Notes under the pieces: model-generated
The model's input: the letters and a program-made list of their open reading frames with translations, nothing else
Told to the model about the DNA's origin: nothing
Database searches by the model: none
Part shown: positions 1-11,260 of the stretch, in pieces
Layout: every line of letters begins with the position of its first letter
Numbering within the stretch: position 1 is the stretch's first letter
Program-made: the position numbers and the translations under genes
Source of the DNA: Acanthosepion lycidas
Lineage: Eukaryota > Mollusca > Cephalopoda > Sepiida > Sepiidae
Direction of reading: 5' to 3'
DNA: 64,000 nt
NCBI GenBank assembly: GCA_963932145.1
Contig: OZ010573.1
Coordinates: 24,687,260 to 24,751,259, forward strand

Positions 1-174
1 CATATCTTATGTTGTTAAGATTGCGTCCGCCACTAACAAATCCTGGTAGGACATCTAGTTCTCTGAGGATCACCACGCGGTAAAGAATTAATATTTGAAC
101 AATTATTTTAAACGGAGGATAGCGCTCTCGGATGCAAAAAAAGATTTGGATAGGACTAATTAACTCTTATGTTG

Positions 175-325
175 AATCCAGTCATTTGACAGGAACTCTA
201 TTGAATACGTTTGGGCCATTTTTGATCGAGAAATAGAAATTATCCATAAAAAACACATAAAAGACTTGTTTCGTTGGATGGCATCACGAGAGAAAATAGC
301 AAATCTGATAAATATCTGTTAATCC
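175..325 (+). pseudogene. Tc1-like transposase C-terminal remnant
   Basis: In the frame containing base 188, about 45 codons up to the TAA at 320-322 read QSFDRNSIEYVWAIFDRE and onward. This matches the third catalytic block of Tc1-family transposases, normally SPDLNPIE(Y/N)(V/L)W; the catalytic Glu of the SIEY piece is kept while the Pro and Leu of the block are changed. The rest of the transposase is not visible upstream, so this is a 5'-truncated relic. No terminal inverted repeat was identified around it. The family assignment is by motif only. Confidence 0.45.
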
Positions 326-671
326 AATGAATTCTAAATTTCATAAAATAATCTTGAATTATATCGTATAAAATTAAAGCATCTGTTTAATTTTGTCATA
401 TTTCAGTAGTGAAAAAATGTTAGAATACTTTTTATTCTGTATCGATTATCAATTGCTTTTCCATTAATTTTTATGAGATCGAAATTTTTCGCAGCCATCT
501 TTATATCGGAAGTTGAAGCCATTTGCATTTTATTATTTATAGTCATTTATTGGTCTGTTAGGAAGTGCTATAATTTTTTCCTGATGTTTTATTTGAATAC
601 AGGTCAGAACTAATGCTGGTATCAGATAATTTTATTTTAGCACATCCATTTTTCAATAACAAAAGACAGTA
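326..671. other. Unassigned AT-rich spacer
   Basis: I see no coding, RNA or repeat signature here apart from AT-rich sequence between the Tc1 relic and the hairpin MITE. Confidence 0.5.
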
Positions 672-773
672 TTAGGTTGGTGCAAAAATAATGACGTAAT
701 AATGTCGTTTTTTGACGTATTTTTTAACGTCAAAAAACGACATTATTACGTCATTATTTTTGCAACAACCTAA
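672..773. mobile_element. 102-bp palindromic mariner-type MITE, copy 1
   Basis: The element begins TTAGGTTGGTGCAAAA and ends with the near-perfect reverse complement, so nearly its whole length folds into one hairpin. It is flanked by TA at 670-671 and 774-775, the expected mariner target duplication. One arm differs at the outer end (GCAACAACC instead of GCACCAACC). The first 16 bases are those known from the TIR of the primate mariner Hsmar1 and its MITE MADE1. There is no coding capacity. Other copies lie at 20405, 48791 and 57876, with a half copy ending at 37467. Confidence 0.9.
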
Positions 774-1237
774 TAAAAAGATCACTGTAACCGAAATATT
801 CCCGAATGCTTAGGGTACATTGATAGTAGTCTGTAAAATACTGATCTTAGATACTGGGTTAGTGATGCTCGTTACCATACAAGGAGAAAATGGAAATTTA
901 CTTCAGGAAGAGGCGTGACATTCAAGTGAATCTCATATAGCTGTTGTTTTTCAGTGCGTCAGTCCTATTTGGGGATTAGAATGTGTTAGTATCGTGCTAT
1001 ATGATTTACACCAGGAGGTGCCAGATAGTTTGAATCGAATGTAATGTCAATAAAGATCATTTAAGGTGTTGATCTGTAGTGATCACTATATGTACTGGGC
1101 TCACCCTAAGAGATACCAAAATATACTTAGCACTTATTGTTACACTAGAACATCAGCGAAATCAGTTACATCATCTGGCTGACCTAGAAGATGACTTCCT
1201 AGCCACCAGGTGTAGATTCATGCCTGTACTGGATGTC

Positions 1238-1480
1238 AGTCCCTCGTGCGTGCGGGTCGCATAGCAGTTATCAGCGTAGAAAATGAGATCGGCATACCAA
1301 AGTTGTTGCATTCACTTTCACAAAAATAGCATTGAGGAAGGCATATATCCATCTGTTCTTCCTGCAGCAACGGGTTAAACAGAATTGTAGATTGAACTCT
1401 CTAGCCTTGGCTAGTAACCAATAAAGTAGAAGGATAACTGAATTCAAAACTAGATGGGTGTGGCGCTAACAACTCCATCC
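1238..1480 (+). mobile_element. Divergent tRNA-derived SINE with extended 3' body
   Basis: From the head (GTGCGGGTCGCATAGCAG) through the segment equivalent to GGTATGAATCCATCTTCTTCC and a GGGTTAAACAG motif, this aligns by eye with the SINEs at 15281, 19153 and 50158. It continues into a body (AGCCTTGGCTAGTAACC, then a GAATTCAAAACT motif) that is shared with the copies at 40003 and 45225. It is strongly diverged, and both ends are approximate. Confidence 0.45.
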
Positions 1481-1730
1481 CCATAAACCTACTTGCTGCT
1501 GACATCACAGCATAATACTAATCAACAGGTATCTACTCATACTAAGGAATATATTAGTGCATTTGAATAGCTATACAAATTTGATTGAAGATCAACGAAA
1601 ATTCTTTGGGAAAGATTTCTTTGAAATTTATTTTTCCTATTTTGGATAATTTCGTGTTTTCTGCTGCAAATTATGGTGTTTTCTTTTTAAATTTATCGTT
1701 TCTTCACTTGTCAGTTCGTGTTTTATCTTT

Positions 1731-1734
<4 letters not shown>

Positions 1735-1776
<42 letters not shown>
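1735..1776. repeat. (TA)n microsatellite
   Basis: An uninterrupted TA run of about 40 bases. Confidence 0.95.
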
Positions 1777-2800
1777 TAACAGTCTATCCTTTATCGAGCA
1801 ATACTATTTTTGTTTATTTATTATTTTGTGCCTAGAAATGTTGTCATGAATACAATAAATCATTGTTCGGCTGGAATAGACCCGGCATATTTACGAAGAT
1901 GACTTAAGTCCAGAGAAAGATTTACATATACATTAACAGACGGACCAAATAAAATTACATGCCGAATTATTGTTGCGGGTAACAATTGCTGGTTGAGCGC
2001 CGGCAGTCTGCTTTTCATAAAACCTCGGCTTTTGACAGTCTTACCCTTTTCCGGCCATGAAGGTTTATTTTCAGTAGAGTAATGAATTCTTGGCCGATTG
2101 TCACGTGATCGTATGCGGGGAAATAAACCAAGATTTGAAAGACAAATGCAATTACAATGATTACACGGGAACAGAACCCTGTCATTTGTTGCAAATATTA
2201 AAGGCTAATCATTGTTTTTCTCGTGGGCTCGTTTCAGATGTTCATGCTGGATGCGTACCCTTTCATATTCAGTTACGACCTCACTGATTTTTTCTCTTCA
2301 TAATGTTCTGTGGTTAGCCGCTTCTACCCAGTTTTCATAAGAAATGCCGGTCTTCTTTAAGCATCTTTTAAACAAACTTTATATCGCTGGTCCAACATAT
2401 AATAAATATTAGTTAGTTATCAAAAATATAAAAAGCTAATGATACTCATCAACGGCCGAAGTTTCGCTTGTCAGGGTCCAGATAAGAATATTAATTATTA
2501 GCAGAATATATGTTTTATAAATGTTTATTATATACGCCAAATTGTCAATGTAGAACATTTTAAATTTGCGGTTATCATGTGACTTCATAAAATAACATTC
2601 TACTAACAATTATTACAAATATTCTTCTCTGGAGCATGACGAGCGAAATATCGTGGAACTTTAAGTCCACCTTTTATAAGTGTTCTGAACTTTTTATAAT
2701 TTTTGATAGCATTTATTATTGTTGTAGAAATCTATTGGGCACATTAGTGAAAAAATTCTGCTCACCTTGGCAAACTTTAAATTACACCAAGATGAAGGTA

Positions 2801-2805
<5 letters not shown>
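1777..2805. other. Unassigned interval
   Basis: I recognise nothing here. A 65-codon ORF at 2090-2287 has no motif and sits in otherwise non-coding sequence. Confidence 0.5.
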
Positions 2806-2848
<43 letters not shown>

Positions 2849-2853
2849 GCACA
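2806..2853. repeat. (TA)n-(CA)n compound microsatellite
   Basis: A TA run passes directly into a CA run, ending ACACACGCAC. Confidence 0.95.
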
Positions 2854-2930
2854 AAATTGTAATTAGTAGGGATTATTCCAAAGAGGACATTTAGTTCATC
2901 TGAGAGCGCAGTGTATGACACAGGGCCAAT

Positions 2931-3112
2931 TATATTAATAATTAAGAAAAACCTTAAAAATCCATCGTCGGTAATATATTTATTTCGATGAATATAGGCA
3001 TATTCATCTCTTCAGAGTGAGCAGCCTGAGGAGATGAATATGCCTATATTCATCGAAAATAAATTTATTACCGACAATGGATTTTAAAGTTTTTCCTAAT
3101 TATTAATATATA
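2931..3112. mobile_element. Foldback MITE with ~85-bp arms
   Basis: The left arm 2931-3015 and right arm 3026-3112 are inverted copies at about 90 percent identity by eye, separated by a loop of about 10 bases (AGTGAGCAGC). Each outer end is TATTAATAATTA, giving TA-rich flanks that fit a Tc1/mariner-type or other TA-targeting element. There is no ORF, and I found no second copy in the window. Confidence 0.75.
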
Positions 3113-3127
3113 TATTTTATAAAATTA

Positions 3128-3420
3128 CACTATAGGCCAAAAGTTTTGGACTACCTTATTGATTTAATAATTAGTAAGTTTCATACATTCATTAGTTTAA
3201 TTAACTCTTAAGATTACCAATAGATAGCAAGGTAAGTTAGCAAAATTGAGTTAAAACTTTAAGGACATTGTATGCAGTAATAGGTTAATTTCGTTATTAT
3301 TATTGAATATAATGATAAAAAACGTTCCGGGAGAGAAAGTTATTCCGGCTCGAAGTAAGTTAGTAAATTAGTTTTGAAAAAGGTATGAAACCTTCAATTT
3401 TTAGGCGTTACTTCGAAATC
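3128..3420 (-). mobile_element. Tc1-type MITE, copy truncated at one end
   Basis: Starts CACTATAGGCCAAAAGTTTT next to TA at 3126-3127. Its reverse complement aligns over most of its length with the complete copy at 36960-37324, through blocks such as AAAAATTGAAGGTT, TTCAAAA.TAATTT.CTA and ATTACTGCATA. The alignment is lost at about 3420, so the distal TIR is missing. The termini resemble Tc1-family TIRs. Non-coding. Confidence 0.75.
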
Positions 3421-4139
3421 CTTTGTCCTAGAATGTATGTGTTGACCACGCAATCTGGTTTAAGGTGTATAACGATAAAAAGCAAATGAGAATTTACTCC
3501 TGAAAAAAAATATTGGATAAAATCACCTAAGTGTTTTACACTGAACCAAACAATGTAAGCCGGTCAAAAATGTACAGCAGTAATTGTTCATACATTTTAC
3601 TTTAATTTTTTTCTCGTTCACCTGTCCTCACTCATGATAGTCGGTCGGTCAATCAAATCTAAAAACCTTAAACGACACCCGACCGCGTGTGTGTTTATGT
3701 TGTTTTTTAAGAGATAAAACAGAATTAAGTAGAAATCAAAAGATAAAAACTATCCTTGAAGTTTTGTTATTACCTCGAATTACAACCAAGCAAGGCACTG
3801 GCAATTGCAAAGGAAGGCAGATATGGACAATGAGGTGGACAGGCAGAGGAAATCCGACTGTTCAGTCGCAACAGCAATCACCGTTAGGTTTTCAAGCTCT
3901 GTGTTCTTGTTATTCATCCCGTTACCTGTCGGGCCGAACATCGGGGACTCTTTTCAGTGGATGAGAGTCTCTGGACGTATTCAGATAGCGACGAAATGGA
4001 CATGAAGTACCGATAGGCTTTCCACTCTGATAGGGTCTTATCTCGTCCGGGTCTTGTTGTCCAAGCGGCTACAGTTGGTAAATATTGAACGCGAAGTGGA
4101 CATAATGGACTCTTTTGAAGGAGTGAGGAAGGAAATATG
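3421..4139. other. Unassigned interval
   Basis: The overlapping short ORFs at 3689-4005 have no recognisable domain. Nothing else is visible. Confidence 0.45.
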
Positions 4140-6200
4140 GTTGATGTTGTGGGTTCTAGAGTAAGCAGGAAGATAAGGTTCAAAAGAAAGAAAAGAAAAA
4201 AATTAAAAAGGGTGAGGAGAAAAGGAACGGGGAAAGAAAGCAAAGAAAGGAGAAGACAAAGAAAAGAAGAGATTGGAAAAGTGGTGCAAAAATAAAGAGG
4301 GAATGAGAAAAGTGAAGAGAAGAAAATGACAGAAAAAGGTAAGGAGAGATGGAAAAGCATAAACAAAAGAAAGAGAAAGAAAAATAAAAAAAATCATAGA
4401 GAGAAAATGCGTGCAAAAGAGCGAGCTAATGAGAGAGACTGAATGAGCGAGCGAGTTAATGAGAATGAGTAACTTAATAAGAGAATGAGAGTGACTGAGA
4501 CAGAAAGGAGAACGAGTGCGTGAAAATCTCAGAGCGGGAACGAGAGAGAGAGACAATGGTAGAGCGGGAACGAGAGAGAGAGACAATGGTAGAGCGGGAA
4601 CGAGAGAGAGAGACACACACAATGACAGAGTGAAAACGAGAGAGAGAGACACACAATGACAGTGTGAGAACGAGAGAGAGAGAGAGAGAGAGACACACAC
4701 AATGACAGAGTGAAAACGAGAGAGAGAGACACACACAATGACAGAGTGAAAACGAGAGAGAGAGACACACACAATGACAGAGTGAAAACGAGAGAGAGAG
4801 ACACACACAATGACAGAGTGAAAACGAGAGAGAGAGACACACACAATGACAGAGTGAAAACGAGAGAGAGAGACACACACAATGACAGAGTGAAAACGAG
4901 AGAGAGAGACACACACAATGACAGAGTGAAAACGAGAGAGAGAGACACACACAATGACAGAGTGAAAACGAGAGAGAGAGACACACACAATGACAGAGTG
5001 AAAACGAGAGAGAGAGACACACACACAATGACAGAGTGAAAACGAGAGAGAGAGACACACACAATGACAGAGTGAAAACGAGAGAGAGAGACACACACAA
5101 TGACAGAGTGAAAACGAGAGAGAGAGACACACACACAATGACAGAGTGAAAACGAGAGAGAGACACACACACAATGACAGAGTGAAAACGAGAGAGAGAC
5201 ACACACACAATGACAGAGTGAAAACGAGAGAGAGACACACACACAATGACAGAGTGAAAACGAGAGAGAGACACACACACAATGACAGAGTGAAAACGAG
5301 AGAGAGAGACACACACAATGACAGAGTGAAAACGAGAGAGAGAGACACACACAATGACAGAGTGAAAACGAGAGAGAGAGACACACAATGACAGAGTGAA
5401 AACGAGAGAGAGAGACACACAATGACAGTGTGAGAACGAGAGAGAGAGAGAGAGAAAAAAACAATGACAGAGTGAGAACGAGAGAGAGAAAAAAAACAAT
5501 GACAGAGTGAGAACGAGAGAGAGAAAAAAAACAATGACAGAGTGAGAACGAGAGAGAGAGAAAAAAAACAATGACAGAGTGAGAACGAGAGAGAGAGAGA
5601 AAAAAAACAATGACAGAGTGAGAACGAGAGAGAGAGAGAGAAAAAACTGAGAGTGAGAACGAGAGAGAGAGAGAAAAAACAATGACAGAGTGAGAACGAG
5701 AGAGAGAGAGAGAAAAAACTGAGAGTGAGAACGAGAGAGAGAGAGAAAAAACAATGACAGAGTGAGAACGAGAGAGAGAGAGAGAAAAAACAATGACAGA
5801 GTGAGAACGAGAGAGAGAGAGAGAAAAAACAATGACAGAGTGAGAACGAGAGAGAGAGAGAGAAAAAACAATGACAGAGTGAGAACGAGAGAGAGAGAGA
5901 GAAAAAACAATGACAGAGTGAGAACGAGAGAGAGAGAGAGAAAAAACAATGACAGAGTGAGAACGAGAGAGAGAGAGAGAGAAAAAAACAATGACAGAGT
6001 GAGAACGAGAGAGAGAGAGAGAGAGAAAAAAACAATGACAGAGAACGAGAGAGAGAGAGAAAAAAAAACAATGACAGAGTGAGAACGAGAGAGAAAACAA
6101 ATACGATTATACGAAAAGAGAGAAAAGCGCTGAGAGAGAGAGAGAGAAAGAAAATTTAGAGGTTAGAGAAAGAAACTAGTAGTCAAAAGAGAAATGGCGG
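4140..6200 (+). repeat. Purine-rich minisatellite, ~36/39-bp units
   Basis: From about 4525 to 6095 there are roughly 40 tandem units whose consensus starts ACAGAGTGAAAACGAGAGAG. Units between about 4600 and 5430 end in an ACACAC block (period mostly 36). Units from about 5440 to 6090 carry AAAAAA instead and GTGAGAACG rather than GTGAAAACG (period mostly 39). Deleted units alternate with full ones near 5640-5740. Flanks 4140-4524 and 6095-6200 are non-tandem GA-rich sequence. Because the main periods are multiples of three, long spurious ORFs of serine, leucine and arginine run through both strands. I do not regard any of them as genes. Confidence 0.95.
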
Positions 6201-7775
6201 AAAGACAGATCGTTGTTGATAGGACCACTCCGTTTGAATACAGAAAAAAAAATGATGAATGGTACATAAAATTTTTAATGAAACTTCAGCCACAGTACTA
6301 TTCAAGGAACGTTAGGTTCCCTGCATCGATCAAAAATGTATAAAAATAATATTTGAGTAAAATGGGTTTTATACACCTTTAAAGACTAAAATGTTGACTT
6401 CCGTTACTAATTTATTTCATTGTAAACTAATTAGCGAGAGAAAATGATGACGATTACGTTATTGAAGTCCAAACGAGACTGTAAGAGGAGGGTATCAAAA
6501 ACTTAATGAAAAGAGAGCGTGTTCATGATAATGAAAGCGCCTCCGTTTGACAAGCTCGTTATGTGGAAGTTAGTTCAATCAGTTATTAGTTGACAGTCTG
6601 AAGTTTCAGAGATACGCCACTGGCCTTGTTTTGTCTTCAAGCAAGACATCCAAATTCAGCCTTCTTGGAAGTGGCATCCCTCCATTGCACTGAAACGAGC
6701 ATGATCTTTCGAGAAGGCTCTAACGCTTACAGCAACAAACCGATGGAACTGAATAACATTTTTATCTACCCCAGACAAATATATGTCGGTTACAGCGGTA
6801 ACCACAATTAAAAAGGTTTTTTTCTGTCCAATTTAATCCTGGGATTATTGTAGAGGGATAACAAAATCCGCAGTCAGATTAATTCCTGGATGAGATAGTG
6901 AGGAACAGGTAACTAATTTTCAAAGCAGACTTTTTTTTTCATTTCTTTGATTGACGTAACAATCTTACTATTAAGATCAAATTTTTACTACAAGCAATTC
7001 GTTGGTGAATCTCGTAGATCGATCAAACGAATTTAATATAGAACATAAGGAAATTGAGCATAGAATGTGTTGAGATAGTTTCGCCCATCACCGCAAGTTG
7101 CTACAAAACCAAAACATTAGTCTAAAAACTAGAGTTTTGTTCATAGCCTCGTCATATGGATGTCATGGATGGTGCCAAACTTGTTCAGAAATACATAAAC
7201 TGTCAGCTGTATACAACCACTTTTTAAGAGCAATGGTTTCTAGCGAATGAAACCCGTAAGTCTTTGCGAGGACCATCCTTCTTTTAACATTGTGTCATTC
7301 TTGTAGCGCCAGTTCACAAAGAACCGTGTCAAATAACAGTCTACACTACTTGTGAATTTTCAACATTTAACATGGATATCACATGTAACTAGAAAAGAAA
7401 ACGATGACATAATCAACTGAAAGTAGGACCAGTTGCTTGGTCAATTAATGCCAAATGTTTCTTTATAGGGAAATGGTTAATATTCCCATGATCGTCACTG
7501 GCAGCAGTGGTTGGTGTTTGAATCAAGCAAATAACAGGTTTCGAATTCTGATTTATAAGGCAAGCCGATTCTTTCCCACTTGGAAACTAATTATATATTA
7601 TAGACAGGACTGAATTACAATCAATTAAAACGCATTGAATTTCAGTTATGTCAATGACGGACATTTCCGTCATTCGCAGTAGAGCCAAACAACTTCAACT
7701 ATACTCCTAACGTCTCCTCTTGAACTTCTGAAATTCCAGTCACCCACAATTATTAAATTGTTCTTTATACCGAAA
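6201..7775. other. Unassigned interval
   Basis: Ordinary AT-rich sequence. The 61-codon ORF at 6626-6811 shows no motif, and no repeats shared with the rest of the window were found. Confidence 0.45.
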
Positions 7776-7990
7776 ATGTGCACGTTAGTTTCAACAAATA
7801 AAAGGAGTAATTGAAAAGCAGTTGGCATTCACCAATCTCGGGAGGAAGTTTCAAGTGCAGCGTCCGTTGTCGGTAGACTGTTGCCGTCTCTTTAATGAAG
7901 AACAAAAGCTGGGTAGATAGATAAGAGAGAAAGACATACAGTAAGTCCCTCCTCCCAACGTCGGTCCAATGGAAAACAAGTGCCGATACG
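7776..7990. repeat. Dispersed anonymous repeat, copy 1
   Basis: The block GTTTCAAGTGCAGCGTCCG and the following TTGTCGGTAGACTGTTGCC recur in diverged form at 15597-15650, and the flanking sequence is loosely similar in both places. The family is not identified, and the boundaries are uncertain. Confidence 0.4.
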
Positions 7991-8837
7991 CATAGTTCCA
8001 GCACCGACGCAGGAATTGCTAGGATGTCACTGACTACAGATATGAAGTACCTTAGGATATCTGAATCTGGATTTATCCTAAGGGCTTACTCCCAAAGCCT
8101 TTCCCAAGACTGGACATTTGTTTCAAAGGCAGTGAAGGTTTGAAACCAGAGTATTCACTATTCGATAGACTGCCCTCTCAGTTTAAGCTTGCCACAACCC
8201 GATTTCAACTTACAGTACCTGGTATTCTCAGGCAGTCAATTATCTAAGTTTCATCTGCCTCGAGCTGCTTAATTTTGATACTCAAACATGAACCTGTGTA
8301 TTCAACGTGATATGGTTGTAAGCTGAGGGAGCAGTAAAGGTATATAAATTTAAAAAAGGGATGGGGAGAATTTAAGCACTTTCATTCTAAGGTTTCCCAT
8401 TTAATTTAGAGGGAGTTTCAAAGAGAAGTTTAGTATCTAATATAGAGTTTAAATTACTGACGTTGAGTTTTCTGTACGGTTAATTCTTAGAATGAAATGA
8501 ACTGTTCACCAATAATATTATTTTCGGAACCCCCACACTATCAAATCGTATTTTATTTGGAGCAGTGTATATCTCTAAGGATGATCAGCTCAACACTTCA
8601 TTGTCGATGAAGAATGGGGGCGATTTCGATCCTCACTGACAGATATCACTAACATAAATGCTTACTTTGATGACCACCACTCTGTAAAAAATACCGAAGT
8701 AAATTTCTATTGCTTATAGAGTGAGTTCGATCTTTTGATATCCTATTATTTCAAATCTGTTTCAAGTTAATCCGGAAGTAAGATAAGCAGGAGGACAGAT
8801 ATCTACGTAACGATTGATGACAAAACAAGGACCACAG
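7991..8837. other. Unassigned, possible SINE or LINE debris
   Basis: A TTCGATCCTCACTGA motif at about 8627 resembles the B box of the SINE at 55540. The segment 8120-8240 reads like a LINE C-terminal tail (FDRLPSQFKLATTRF). Both are weak. Confidence 0.25.
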
Positions 8838-8935
8838 AGACAGAGGAGTAATAAGGGGATAAGAGATAGTTAGAACAAGGAAGTTGTGGGGAGCCATAAA
8901 CACCCTGAAAAGGACATAGCACTTAAACGTAAAAG
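8838..8935 (+). mobile_element. RTE-like LINE 3' fragment
   Basis: The words CAGAGACAGAGGAGTAAT and GGAAGTTGTGGGGAGCCAT match the 3' coding end of the RTE-like family seen better at 21885-22710 (GGAAGTTGTGGAGAGCCAT). Short and diverged. Confidence 0.45.
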
Positions 8936-9224
8936 TGTAAATATTTGTACTTGATAGTTAAGCTCGTATTAAAGACCGTTGCGAGTGAATTAAGTTTGAT
9001 TCATATAAGTTCTCTATACTTTTTGCCTTGTGCCAGACTAAGATCAGTTGAATTACTACCTGCGCTCTTTTCTTTAATTCTATTTTAGTTTGCTCCGAAA
9101 TAATTGGAATTTATGAATGAGTTCAACACAAAATGATTAACGGTCGGTGCTGTTTTCCAAGCAGTAAACCTAATTTCCATCCCTGACAGGATATATCCAG
9201 TTTAACATATTTTATTTTATTACT

Positions 9225-9600
9225 AATTTCAGTTCTCAATCCAGCTATATTCTGGACTAAGCCAAATTTAACTCCTGACTGGGGGACGAATTTAGGAGTA
9301 GATAGATTTGACTATCGTCTGGCTCACACTCCTCCCCTACCTTTTGAGCAGGAATATAGTATATAGGTTCATCTCTTGTTTCCTATTTGGGATTAACGTC
9401 TATTTCAATTCTATACACCTAAAGTCTCCGCCTGAACTCTGAAATTTTATTCGATAATTAAATCCTGACCTCATCAAGTCTAGAATTAATTGTCTATCTT
9501 TCCTGCTATCTTGCCCATTCTTATGCTAACACAACCCCACACAGTAACCCTCTACCTTGAGTAACCCTTGGGCCTTGTATTAGATGAACATAAGTTAAAA
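9225..9600 (+). mobile_element. LINE family B, internally deleted copy
   Basis: The first part (about 9225-9400) resembles the sequence upstream of the family B reverse transcriptase at 32200-32320. The last part (9480-9600) carries the family's 3' end, CTCTACCTTGAG followed by CTTGGGCCTTGTA. The reverse transcriptase between them is absent, so most of the body was deleted. Confidence 0.4.
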
Positions 9601-10639
9601 AAAGTGACTTTCGTAATGGAGATGGTACCCATTTCATGCAACCTCGATTTAAGTTTCTTTGGCATTTCCGGTTGTAAAACTGGGAGATGTTGATAAGACG
9701 CTTTGAAGCAGATACGTGAGAAATTAGTGATAGATTTGTTAACAGAACTTTTGCGCTGACATCGCAGGTGCCATCGATATTATATTTTATGTCTGTCTTG
9801 ATCCCTTGTCATTCACAGTTTCGCCATCTCATGACTTACACAATCCTTCTTTTGCCCCCGAGGATTACTGTGTCAAATAACGAACCTGGATAAACTAGGC
9901 CAAGGCATTCATAGAGACTGAGTCAGGCTAGCAAATATGAAACATGCTAATCTCCCTTGAGGCCGGCCGCTTAGGTAAACAAGAAACAACTTACACCATC
10001 AATCAGCCGTTTAGATCACCAATAAATTGCTGTTTTAAGTAAACTGTACACATCAATACTAAAGAAATTGCAGATGTTTTAACAAGAAGGCAAGCTGTTT
10101 TATTTTCTTCAAATAGGATACCTATTTTTTTTATTTTCTTTTACAAATTTAGTTGCATAATTTCTACTCATTGTCAGCGGTAGGTGCCAGGTAAATAGAT
10201 TTTTGAGAATTTATTTTTAAATCAAGATAGAAAAATGCTTTAAGACGAGGGCATTCACTCTTTAAATTATACGTAACGACTAGACTGCATTATAAGTAAT
10301 TTCTGTATTTAATTTATTTAAGAACTAGCTTAAAAGCCGCATTCCAAGCTGGCACCTGCGTCGGGCTAATTGGGCCTGCAGCCTAAAACTAAAGGCACCT
10401 CTGTTTCAGCTTAGAAAATAGCAATGATAATTTTGAAGAAATTACTTTGAATTTCTTAATTGACATTATGGAATTTTAAAACCTCACTTTAACTTTTATT
10501 CAGGCCAGAAGACCGATTTGGCCCGAAATTCCAGTTCAAGCCGAAAACTGAGTTCAAATTACAAATTCTGCGGAACTTCAAAACTTCACGTAACGAAACC
10601 TCTCACTTAACTGATTTCTTTATTTGCAATAACTTGTTG
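9601..10639. other. Unassigned interval
   Basis: Moderately GC-richer patches (10340-10400, 10500-10560) but no recognisable element or reading frame. Confidence 0.45.
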
Positions 10640-11260
10640 CCACTTATACAGACAGCTCTTCGATGTCTTTTGAGTAAAATTACACAGGTTTTTGAAAGTT
10701 TTCGAAGAGCGTCTACCATTCGTCCATGATTAGAATATTGCTGTAACATATGGTCTGGTGCTTCCGCTAGAGTTCCTTGATAACATCAAAAAACAAAAAA
10801 AAAAAAAAAAAAAAGTATCAGCAATATTATTGGCCCAGATCTTGGCTTCAGTCACTTTCTCATCGCCATAAGGTTACCTCCCTGTGCCTTTTCTATAAAT
10901 ACTTTCATGTTAATTGTTCGGATGAACACTTTGCTATGGTGCCTAGCCTCCCGCCTTTTTTTTTTTTAAATTTAAGCGCAGTACTAAAGTGGCGACGAGG
11001 CCACACCGATTTACAGTTAGGTTGGCTAGACGTAACCGTAAATTCTATGCTAACAGTTTTTGTCGCACTTCTCGTTTGTGGAACTCCCTTCCGGCTCCAT
11101 GATTTCCAGCCTACTTTAGTCTTCAAAAATTTAAATGTAATGTCAATCGATACTGTACTCCTGATTACTCTTTTCCTTAGCAACGTTTCTAACATTTCCA
11201 CACACAGAAACCCGGTATGTTCTAGCATCTTTAATGACTTGCATGAGGTGAACTCTATTA
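10640..11260 (+). pseudogene. LINE family A, C-terminal fragment
   Basis: Translation of 10715-10775 gives RPxLEYCCNIWSGAS, the conserved segment downstream of the RT in Jockey/CR1-group LINEs. After an A-rich tract (about 10792-10814), 10830-11130 reads SHRHKVTSLCLFYKYFHVN and then WNSLP-like and DFQPTLVFKNLN pieces. These are parallel to the better copy on the minus strand at 17700-18100. Frameshifts and the A-tract interrupt the frame. Only the end of ORF2 remains; no RT domain is present. Confidence 0.65.

Noticed and set aside
3914-4416. Phe/Leu/Ser-rich membrane-like ORFs on the minus strand
   Set aside because: Complement of a purine-rich tract; hydrophobicity follows from TTC/CTT composition. 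The same applies at 53640-53900, 58484-58910 and 49111-49434.
4525-6095. CRISPR-like array
   Set aside because: Units abut with no unique spacers, and the genome is eukaryotic.
4203-6100. Minus-strand ORFs of 505-622 codons and plus-strand ORFs of about 80-109 codons
   Set aside because: They are translations of a tandem repeat with a period divisible by three (Ser/Leu/Cys or Arg/Glu/Thr repeats), open in several frames on both strands at once.
9960-9975. GGCCGGCCGC word as a CpG-island promoter
   Set aside because: A single short GC word without other promoter signals.
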